Below are positions 1 to 5,158 of a stretch of DNA of 10,977 nt, one piece after another (position 1 is the stretch's first letter; the number at the start of each line of letters is the position of its first letter). Made by a program: the position numbers and the translations under genes. The DNA comes from Actinomycetes bacterium (GTDB lineage Bacteria > Actinomycetota > Acidimicrobiia > Acidimicrobiales > RAAP-2). The notes below the pieces were generated by a model. The model made no database searches. It was not told the DNA's origin and saw only the letters and a program-made list of their open reading frames with translations. Where the stretch lies: NCBI GenBank assembly GCA_021850345.1, contig JAJZMN010000243.1:1-10977 (forward strand). The letters are read 5' to 3'.

Positions 1-173
1 CGTCCCTCCGCGACCGCCCGCCGCCGTTCTTCGACCAGCCTGTACAGGCGGCGCTGTCAAACGTAGGTCATCACTCGGCCGCGCGTCGACGCCTTCGTGC
101 GCGAAGCCCGCTGCGCGAAGCCCGCTCTGGCACCGATACGAGGCTTGGTCCCCTGCCCGGGGGCCGCTGCACG
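1..173. other. Left-edge stretch without an assignable gene
   Basis: Several frames are open here but none gives a recognisable protein. The frame of the downstream carboxyltransferase is closed by a TAG at 174-176, so that gene cannot extend into this stretch. On the minus strand, positions 1-56 are open and read like a short helical peptide (LYRLVEERRRAVAEG). That frame has no usual start codon before the TGA at 59-57, so it can only be a piece of something outside the window, or chance. A perfect tandem 14-bp repeat lies inside (separate entry). Confidence 0.4.
99..126. repeat. Tandem 14-bp direct repeat (2 copies)
   Basis: GCGCGAAGCCCGCT occurs at 99-112 and again, perfectly, at 113-126. 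Together with CTTCG just before it, each copy can form small CTTCG/CGAAG hairpins. It sits about 60 bases upstream of the carboxyltransferase start. No function can be assigned; replication slippage in GC-rich intergenic DNA is the simplest explanation. Confidence 0.7.
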
Positions 174-179
174 TAGGAT
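174..179 (+). promoter_or_regulatory. Candidate -10 element (TAGGAT) for leaderless transcription of the carboxyltransferase
   Basis: TAGGAT fits the actinobacterial TANNNT -10 pattern and ends 9 bases before the GTG at 189. A transcript starting at the usual distance would begin on or next to that start codon. There is no Shine-Dalgarno-like sequence before 189, which agrees with a leaderless message. This is inferred from spacing only. Confidence 0.35.
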
Positions 180-188
180 CGCCGCCTG

Positions 189-1544
189 GTGGTGTCGACC
201 GTTCGCACAGTCCCTGGCGTCTCGGTACGCGGCGGTCTCGATGGGACGATCAGCGTCGCGGTCGACAAGATCGGCGATCGCAGGGTCGTGATGGCGAGAA
301 CGTCGTCGGACCGTCGGCGAGGCGCGCTGGCGCGCGAGGACGGGGAGAGCCTGGTGCGAGCCGCCGATCTCGCGCTGCACCTGCGCGTCCCGTTGTGCTT
401 GGAGCTGAGCTCGAGCGGCGCAGATATCGCTGTCGGCCTCGACGCGCTCCACGGCTGGGGCAATGCGGCCGCGGCCATCGCACGGTGCTCGGGGGTCGTC
501 CCCGTCGTGACCGCGGCGGTAGGTCCCGTCGTCTCGGGTCCGGCGTTGCTCCTCGGCTTGAGCGATCTCGTCGTGTTGACGCCTGACGCTGTCGCCTTCG
601 TGTCGGGCCCCTCCATGGTCGAGGCGTTCACCGGTGTTCGCCTCGGCCCGCGCGACCTCGGGGGACCGGGCGTCCATGCCACGACCAGCGGGCTGTGCGC
701 ACTCGAAGCCGACGATGCCGTCGACGCAATGGAGATGCTCATCGGCTACCTACCTGACCACACCGATGCCGAGCCACCGTTCGTGCCGACCGACGATCCT
801 GTCTCGCGCCACACAGCGGGGCTGCATGACATCGTGCCGGTCCAAGAGCGAGCCTCGTACGACGTGCGTGATGTGGCGCGCAGCGTCATGGACGACGGCG
901 AGCTGTGCGAGCTATGGGGTCGTTGGGCTCCCCAGCTCGTCACCGCCTTCGCTCGCCTCGGTGGTCACGCCGTCGGGGTGGTGGGGAACCAGCCGAAGTC
1001 GTTGGCCGGAACCCTCGACATCTCCGCGTCGCAGAAGGGCGCCCGGTTCGTCCGCCTGTGCGACGCGTTCAACCTTCCGATCATCACGCTGGTCGACACG
1101 CCGGGATTCCTGCCGGGAAAGGACCTCGAATGGCGCGGCATGATCCGCCACGGTGCAGAGCTCGCGTTCGCGTACGGCGAGGCAACGGTGCCGCGGCTGT
1201 GCGTCATCGTGCGCAAGGCGTTCGGTGGCGCCTACATCGTCATGGACTCCAAGGGACTGGGCAACGACTTGTGCTTCGCCTGGCCCCAGGCGCAGGTCGC
1301 GGTGATGGGCGCGTCAGGTGCGGTCCAGATCCTGCATCGCAGGGCGAGCGCGGATGAACGAGCGGCGCGTGAGGTCGAGTACCGCGAACGGTATCTCACT
1401 CCGTGGGAGGCCGCCGAGCGTGGGTTCGTCGACGCGGTCATCGATCCTGCCGAGACTCGGGCGAAGCTCGCCGCCGGACTGGATCTCTTGGTGACCAAAC
1501 GCGAGGTGCTTCGAGGTCGCAAGCACGACGGTGGCCCCTTATAG
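189..1544 (+). CDS. Acyl-CoA carboxylase carboxyltransferase (AccD/PccB-like), short and divergent in its N-terminal half
   Basis: The 451-residue protein resembles the carboxyltransferase beta subunit of biotin-dependent acyl-CoA carboxylases, which moves a carboxyl group from carboxybiotin to an acyl-CoA. The C-terminal crotonase-like half is well conserved: GNQP at 266-269, LAGTLDISASQKGARFVR at 272-289, DTPGFLPG at 303-310, GGAYIVM at 346-352, and FAWPQAQVAVMGASGAVQIL at 363-382. The N-terminal half is much weaker. The family's SGGAR signature reads SSSGAD at 74-79, and the following glycine-rich oxyanion loop reads GPVVSGPAL at 112-120. Family members are usually 510-540 residues; this one begins where their first beta strands (GxGxIxGRPV) begin, so the segment containing LLDPGSF is missing. 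A TAG at 174-176 rules out a longer frame. The GTG at 192 and ATG at 291 are alternative starts. No biotin carboxylase or biotin carrier gene is in view, so substrate and partner are unknown. An altered substrate or a decarboxylase-type role is possible. Confidence 0.9.
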   Translation: MVSTVRTVPGVSVRGGLDGTISVAVDKIGDRRVVMARTSSDRRRGALAREDGESLVRAADLALHLRVPLCLELSSSGADIAVGLDALHGWGNAAAAIARCSGVVPVVTAAVGPVVSGPALLLGLSDLVVLTPDAVAFVSGPSMVEAFTGVRLGPRDLGGPGVHATTSGLCALEADDAVDAMEMLIGYLPDHTDAEPPFVPTDDPVSRHTAGLHDIVPVQERASYDVRDVARSVMDDGELCELWGRWAPQLVTAFARLGGHAVGVVGNQPKSLAGTLDISASQKGARFVRLCDAFNLPIITLVDTPGFLPGKDLEWRGMIRHGAELAFAYGEATVPRLCVIVRKAFGGAYIVMDSKGLGNDLCFAWPQAQVAVMGASGAVQILHRRASADERAAREVEYRERYLTPWEAAERGFVDAVIDPAETRAKLAAGLDLLVTKREVLRGRKHDGGPL

Positions 1545-1652
1545 GCTCTGTCATAGGCTTTGGCCTGCGACAACGAGCTGTGTGTGCGGCGGCCCCGAGC
1601 ATCGTCACCGAACTGCAATGTCGGGCATATCTAATCCTCACCCCTCCTGGGC

Positions 1653-1979
1653 ATGATGAGCTCTGTGAGCGCAACCACCCCTGATGCACCGCTTGTTTTC
1701 GAGTCGTGCCACAGCACGTGGATCTTCGATACCGAGCGGATGCGCTTCCGCCGGATCCTGAAGGGTCTGGATCTCGACGCCCGGCAGGCGTCGACGGCCT
1801 GGCGGCCGTACTACGGGCTCGAGCTCGATCCCGAGTCCGAGACCTTCGTCGTGCTGCTGAACGCGGAGGGTACTCGCCTGCTGCGCTCCTGGCGCCACGT
1901 CGAGCGATGCCCCCAGTGCGGGGGCGAAGCCACCGCGGAGCTCTCGATCGACGAGTTGCGCGCGGCCGCGCTGAGCTGA
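1653..1979 (+). CDS. Small conserved-looking protein with a CPQC motif, function unknown
   Basis: I cannot name a family for this 108-residue soluble protein. Its middle has the well-ordered composition of a real domain: aromatic and charged residues alternate from FESCHSTWIFD (16-26) through RFRRILKGL (31-39) to FVVLLNAEGTRLLRSWRH (65-82). A single CPQCGG at 86-91 follows, a half zinc-ribbon or redox-type motif, then a short acidic/alanine tail. With only one CxxC pair, metal binding would need C19, H20 or H82, or a dimer. Tandem ATGs at 1653 and 1656 are both possible starts, and no strong ribosome site precedes them. It lies 108 bases after the carboxyltransferase on the same strand, far enough for its own promoter. 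A 7-bp GC hairpin follows its stop codon. Confidence 0.6.
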   Translation: MMSSVSATTPDAPLVFESCHSTWIFDTERMRFRRILKGLDLDARQASTAWRPYYGLELDPESETFVVLLNAEGTRLLRSWRHVERCPQCGGEATAELSIDELRAAALS

Positions 1980-2005
1980 GCTGGGCTGCAGTCGGTAGAA
2001 GGCCG

Positions 2006-2022
2006 GGCGGCCAATGGCCGCC
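2006..2022. terminator. GC hairpin 27 bases after the CPQC gene, possible terminator
   Basis: GGCGGCC-AAT-GGCCGCC forms a 7-bp stem with a 3-base loop. It lies shortly after the stop codon at 1977-1979. No T-run follows, as is common for terminators of high-GC actinobacteria, so termination is an inference from position and stem strength. Confidence 0.4.
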
Positions 2023-2322
2023 AGACGAAAGGTGCTCGAGCTGGCTGCCCCGACGTGGCATTCCCCGCCCAGCACACAGACGGCCGCCGTGAGGATCGCG
2101 GCGGCATGGGTCGGCACCGGCTCCGGGCTCGCTCGGCCACGACCCGCGCTCCTTGCGCCGGACACGGCCCGCGTCCTCGGCGGCGGTGCTGGTGCACTCG
2201 GGGCCCAGCTGTGCCGATACGTCTGACATCGACGATGCGACCATCCACCGACTCGGCCCAGTAGGCCTCGGAAGTGGTGGCTCGGCGCGCTCGGGCGACC
2301 GGCGCGTCGAGGCGCCGGGCCG

Positions 2323-2328
2323 TAAGCT
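2323..2328 (+). promoter_or_regulatory. Candidate -10 element (TAAGCT) upstream of the membrane-protein gene
   Basis: TAAGCT matches TANNNT in a non-coding-looking stretch. A transcript from here would start near 2335 and carry a leader of roughly 130 bases to the GTG at 2468. No convincing -35 is visible. Support is the motif and position only. Confidence 0.25.
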
Positions 2329-2467
2329 GCGGACCGACCCAGCGAGTTCACTCACGTGCGGCCAACTGCCGCCACAGGACGCGGGAGCCACGACGGAGAC
2401 TCGAGCCCCAGCGGAGGAGCCCGATCCCCGCGCTCGGACCCGCCGGGTCCCCGTCGCCCTCCGGCGG

Positions 2468-3631
2468 GTGTGGCCCCACGCCAAGCGAGCATGGCCGGTG
2501 GCTCGATGGTTCGTGGGGCTCGCCCTCCTCGCGGTGGCGGTCGACGTCCTCGCCGGCCACAAAGGGGAGCTCACAGGCATCGGCGCGGTGCTCGCAAAGC
2601 TCCGGTGGTGGTGGGTGCCGGTGGCGATGGCGGCCGAAGCCGCGTCGGAGCTCTCCTTCGTGCGCATGCAGGCACGGCTGCTTCGGGCCGGTGGACTGCG
2701 CGCGAAGCTGCGACCGCTCGCCGGGGTGACGCTGGCGGCGCAGGCGCTGAGCAATTCCGTGCCAGCCGGCCCCGCGGTTGCCGCGGTCTACGGGTTCCGC
2801 TGGTACCGGCGACTGGGCGCCGACGACACCCTCGCCGGTTGGGCGCTTGTCGGCACGACGGTCTTCGCGGCGTTGTCGTTGTCACTGCTGGCCGGTATCG
2901 GGCTGGTGCTGGCGGACGAGCAGGGCGCGTCGCTGGACCTCGTGCCAGCGGTCGTCGGCATCCTGGCGGTGACGGCAGCGCTCGGCGTGCTGTTCGTCTA
3001 CGAACGCCCCCTCGCGCTCGTCGCCCGCCACCTCCTCGCGTTCTCCCACCGCCTCATCGGCCGGCCCCGCGGAGACCGCGAGGTGCACATCGTCGCCTTG
3101 CTCGAGCGGATCGCCGCCGTCCGGCTGCAATCGGCGCAGGCGTTCGACGTCTTGGTGTGGGCGTTCTCGAACTGGTTCTTCGACTGCGCATGCTTCGCGA
3201 TCGCGTTCCTGGCGATCGGGAGCAACGTACCCTGGAAAGGCTTGCTCCTCGCGTACGGCGCAGGGCAGCTCGCGGCGAACCTGCCGATCACCCCAGGCGG
3301 CCTCGGGGCGGTCGAGGGCAGCATCACGATCGCCCTGTCGTACTTCGGTGGTGGCACGACCGCCGATATCGCGGCCGTCCTCGTCTACCGTCTGATCAGC
3401 TTCTGGCTCGTGCTCGGCGTCGGGTGGTCGTCGTGGGGTGGGCTGGCGCTCGGGGTGCGACGCGGGCGATGGCCGCGCAGCGCCCTGTCCGCGCCCGTCG
3501 AGCCGCAGGTCATCGCCGTCGAGACGGGCGCGGCCCTCGATCCGCCCTTGCCCCTGATGTCTCCTCCGATGCAGTCGGCCCCGAGGCCTGCTAGCAACGC
3601 AGGGGACGAAGGAGAGCGGCTCGCGCGATGA
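2468..3631 (+). CDS. YbhN/UPF0104 family integral membrane protein (lysylphosphatidylglycerol synthase TM-type domain)
   Basis: From the GTG at 2468 this is a 387-residue polytopic inner-membrane protein of the LPG_synthase_TM type. That domain is found alone in flippase-like proteins and fused to transferases in MprF. Hydrophobic segments lie at about 12-30, 46-60, 82-110, 122-149, 158-178, 227-250, 257-275 and 300-330. Family signatures are NSVPAGPAVAAVYGFRWYRR at 96-115 and the loop LPITPGGLGAVEGSITIAL at 272-290. The tail from about 331 is polar, proline-rich and probably cytoplasmic. There is no transferase domain, so a lipid or polyprenyl transport or flipping role is inference and the substrate is unknown. 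The start is uncertain: the frame is open back to a TTG at 2153, adding a low-complexity arginine/proline-rich stretch, and neither start has a good ribosome site. The gene ends 7 bases before the putative lipoprotein gene, suggesting co-transcription. Confidence 0.82.
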   Translation: MWPHAKRAWPVARWFVGLALLAVAVDVLAGHKGELTGIGAVLAKLRWWWVPVAMAAEAASELSFVRMQARLLRAGGLRAKLRPLAGVTLAAQALSNSVPAGPAVAAVYGFRWYRRLGADDTLAGWALVGTTVFAALSLSLLAGIGLVLADEQGASLDLVPAVVGILAVTAALGVLFVYERPLALVARHLLAFSHRLIGRPRGDREVHIVALLERIAAVRLQSAQAFDVLVWAFSNWFFDCACFAIAFLAIGSNVPWKGLLLAYGAGQLAANLPITPGGLGAVEGSITIALSYFGGGTTADIAAVLVYRLISFWLVLGVGWSSWGGLALGVRRGRWPRSALSAPVEPQVIAVETGAALDPPLPLMSPPMQSAPRPASNAGDEGERLAR

Positions 3632-3638
3632 GACGGCG

Positions 3639-4133
3639 ATGACCAGGCGAGGGACAGCGTGGAATGCCGGCACCGCATGCCGAGCGACGGTCGTGACCGG
3701 GGCAGCACGGCGCGGCGCGCGTCTCGGTGCGTGTGTGGTCGCAGTCGCGGTCGCGGCGGGGACGCTGGCGGGATGCGCGCCGGTACGCAGCGATCTCGGC
3801 ACTGCCGACAGCAACTGCTTCGTGGACGTCGCGTCCGCGTTGCACGCGGTGCGCCACGAGGGCCGGCTCCACGGTGTCCGTCTGGTCGCTGTGGCCTCCC
3901 TCCGCCCGCACTCGGCCCTCCTGTACCGAACCGCGCGCGCTGCGTCCCACCACCCCTCGGAGGTCTGCCTGGTCGACTTCGAAGGAAGGTTCAGGGCCGC
4001 CCGTGTGATGGATGCGGCAGGCGATCGGTCAGGGCGCTACGCAGTCGTCGAGTTCGGCTATCCCGGAAGGCGACTGCTCGGCACGTTCCTCCTGCAGACG
4101 CCACCGTTCTCCTTCGGACATCCGCGCGCCTGA
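3639..4133 (+). CDS. Putative small lipoprotein, function unknown
   Basis: The 164-residue product has an arginine-rich start, a hydrophobic stretch (ACVVAVAVAAGTLAGC, residues 31-46) and a lipobox-like LAGC with the cysteine at 46. This suggests Sec export, lipidation and anchoring outside the cytoplasmic membrane. The ATG at 3639 would give an unusually long signal. The in-frame GTG at 3693 would put the lipobox cysteine at residue 28, a normal length, and may be the true start; neither has a clear ribosome site. The mature part (about 118 residues) has two further cysteines, in SNCFVD and EVCLVDFEG, that could form a disulfide. I recognise no domain. Only 7 bases separate it from the YbhN-type gene, so the two are likely one operon. 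It converges on the ctaG-like gene across a strong palindrome. Confidence 0.62.
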   Translation: MTRRGTAWNAGTACRATVVTGAARRGARLGACVVAVAVAAGTLAGCAPVRSDLGTADSNCFVDVASALHAVRHEGRLHGVRLVAVASLRPHSALLYRTARAASHHPSEVCLVDFEGRFRAARVMDAAGDRSGRYAVVEFGYPGRRLLGTFLLQTPPFSFGHPRA

Positions 4134-4148
4134 CAGGCGCCGACCCCG

Positions 4149-4180
4149 CCGCGCGCCGGATCGGCCGACCCGGCGCGCGG
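4149..4180. terminator. Large palindrome between convergent genes, probable bidirectional terminator
   Basis: CCGCGCGCCGG at 4149-4159 is exactly complementary to CCGGCGCGCGG at 4170-4180. The 10-base loop itself contains the palindrome TCGGCCGA, so the whole 32-base unit is an inverted repeat with one A/C mismatch per arm. It lies between the stop codons of the lipoprotein gene (4133) and the ctaG-like gene (4188). There is no T-run. The placement argues for a shared terminator that also insulates the two converging transcripts. Confidence 0.65.
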
Positions 4181-4187
4181 CCGTGGG

Positions 4188-5114
4188 TCAGTCGCTGGGC
4201 GAGGAGGAGCCGCCGTCGGGGTCGTCGTCGGGCCGCGCGGCGTCTCCGAACGTGCGCGAGCGCCCCGGTGCGTCGGGCACGCGGGCGCGGTGGCGATCGC
4301 GGCGTTCCGCCCGCTCGAGCTCGCGCTCGACGTCGGCCCAAGTGAGCGGGTTCGGGTCGCCACCCTCCTCGGCAACGCGCTCGGAGCGGACCACGATCAC
4401 GAACGCGACGCCCCACAGGACGAAGATCGTGCCGAGCTTCGCCACGAACCCCGACAGCTCCTGGTCCGCGAGAGGGGACAGAAAGAGGACCCGGCCGTGC
4501 GCGTAGACGGCATAGAGAGGGTGGCGGGCGAAGATCCAGACGATCGAGAGGAAGCTCGGCAGGATCGACTGGACGACGAGGTAGCCAGCCGTGGCGAGGG
4601 CGGACATCGAGCCCGTTCCGGGAACGGGGTGCAGGACAGGCAGCCACAGGACGCACCCTGCGAGGAGCAGGAGGCCGTCGAGGCCGCCGCGGGCGTACGC
4701 GGACGATGCCTGCGCGCTGACCACGGGGGCAGTGAGCGTGCCGACGGAGACCGCCGTCACGATGGCGGCAGCGGGCACCGGACGGCTGCAGACGCGCGCG
4801 ACCGCGTCGAGGAGGGACGGGCGGGTCATCGCGGCGACGAGACCGACCGGCAGACCAGTGAAGAGCAGCGGCGGCACGGCGAGCAACAGGAGCAGCCGTT
4901 GGACCACGAGCGCGACGAGCAGCGAGTGCGCGGCAAGGTTCGCGAGCGGCCAGGTGAGCGCCACGAGGAGCACGCCCATCGCCCCGAGGAACGACCAGGC
5001 CTGTCGCTTGGACACCGCGAAGCGCGGCACACGGATGAGGACTGCGTACACGGCCGCGACGCCGAGCAGGCCGACCCACGCTGCGAGGTGCAGGGAGTAG
5101 GCGGGAAGGTGCAC
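4188..5114 (-). CDS. Caa3-type CtaG-family membrane protein (cytochrome c oxidase assembly factor-like)
   Basis: The 308-residue polytopic membrane protein matches the caa3_CtaG family, whose members help load copper into cytochrome c oxidase. Seven hydrophobic segments fall near 8-28, 40-57, 62-92, 114-134, 146-161, 172-196 and 224-243. A charged cytoplasmic tail of about 60 residues follows, ending in acidic/serine repeats. Family landmarks are QRLLLLLAVPPLLFTGLP (72-89), LLLAGCVLWLPVLHPVPG (149-166), SILPSFLSIVWIFARHPLY (183-201) and DQELSGF (217-223). The HMxQH-type histidine pair expected before the PPLL motif is replaced here: L69 and R73 flank the retained Q72. The E-H pair of the fifth helix appears as D146-G147. 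Copper-related function is therefore doubtful and this may be a paralogue with another role. The GTG start has GGAG five bases upstream. No oxidase subunit genes are in the window. Confidence 0.83.
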   Translation of the reverse strand: MHLPAYSLHLAAWVGLLGVAAVYAVLIRVPRFAVSKRQAWSFLGAMGVLLVALTWPLANLAAHSLLVALVVQRLLLLLAVPPLLFTGLPVGLVAAMTRPSLLDAVARVCSRPVPAAAIVTAVSVGTLTAPVVSAQASSAYARGGLDGLLLLAGCVLWLPVLHPVPGTGSMSALATAGYLVVQSILPSFLSIVWIFARHPLYAVYAHGRVLFLSPLADQELSGFVAKLGTIFVLWGVAFVIVVRSERVAEEGGDPNPLTWADVERELERAERRDRHRARVPDAPGRSRTFGDAARPDDDPDGGSSSPSD

Positions 5115-5131
5115 GGAGGCTCCGCTCAGAT

Positions 5132-5143
5132 GCCCGCGCGGGC
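5132..5143. promoter_or_regulatory. 12-bp perfect palindrome in the ctaG/pafBC divergent gap
   Basis: GCCCGCGCGGGC is a perfect palindrome in the 44-base gap between divergent start codons. It lies directly upstream of the TACGCT -10 candidate at 5145-5150, so a bound protein could block the regulator's promoter. It might also be chance in GC-rich DNA. No protein is known to me to bind it. Confidence 0.3.
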
Positions 5144-5144
5144 C

Positions 5145-5150
5145 CTACGC
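5145..5150 (+). promoter_or_regulatory. Candidate -10 element (TACGCT) for leaderless transcription of the pafBC-like gene
   Basis: TACGCT fits TANNNT and ends 8 bases before the ATG at 5159, so transcription would start at or within a base or two of the start codon. There is no Shine-Dalgarno in front of the gene. The same arrangement is seen before the carboxyltransferase (TAGGAT, 9 bases). Inferred from motif and spacing. Confidence 0.4.
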
Positions 5151-5158
5151 TTGCCGCC

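Larger units (their letters stand above)
1980..2467. other. Stretch of about 490 bases with no convincing gene
   Basis: Beyond the hairpin at 2006-2022, nothing is recognisable. A 70-codon plus-strand frame (2014-2226) starts inside that hairpin and has unconvincing composition. Minus-strand frames are arginine/proline/serine-rich shadows. The frame of the downstream membrane protein stays open back to a TTG at 2153, but its codons carry noticeably more A/T in third positions between about 2270 and 2430. A TAAGCT at 2323-2328 fits the TANNNT -10 pattern and could be the promoter of the membrane-protein gene. Confidence 0.45.

Noticed and set aside
57..742. Long minus-strand open frames opposite the carboxyltransferase (57-677 and 71-742)
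   Set aside because: Arginine/alanine/serine-rich shadow products with no domain. The plus strand carries an unmistakable carboxyltransferase through most of the span.
2014..2226. 70-residue plus-strand ORF after the CPQC gene
   Set aside because: It starts inside a hairpin, lacks a ribosome site and has no recognisable features. Random open frames of this length are common at this base composition.
1438..2754. A 438-codon minus-strand open frame
   Set aside because: It covers the CPQC gene and the start of the membrane-protein gene. Its composition is typical of GC-rich antisense frames and it has no recognisable motif.
2356..3594. 412-codon plus-strand frame overlapping the membrane-protein gene
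   Set aside because: Its product is almost entirely Arg/Gly/Ala/Pro. The overlapping frame gives a membrane protein with family motifs.
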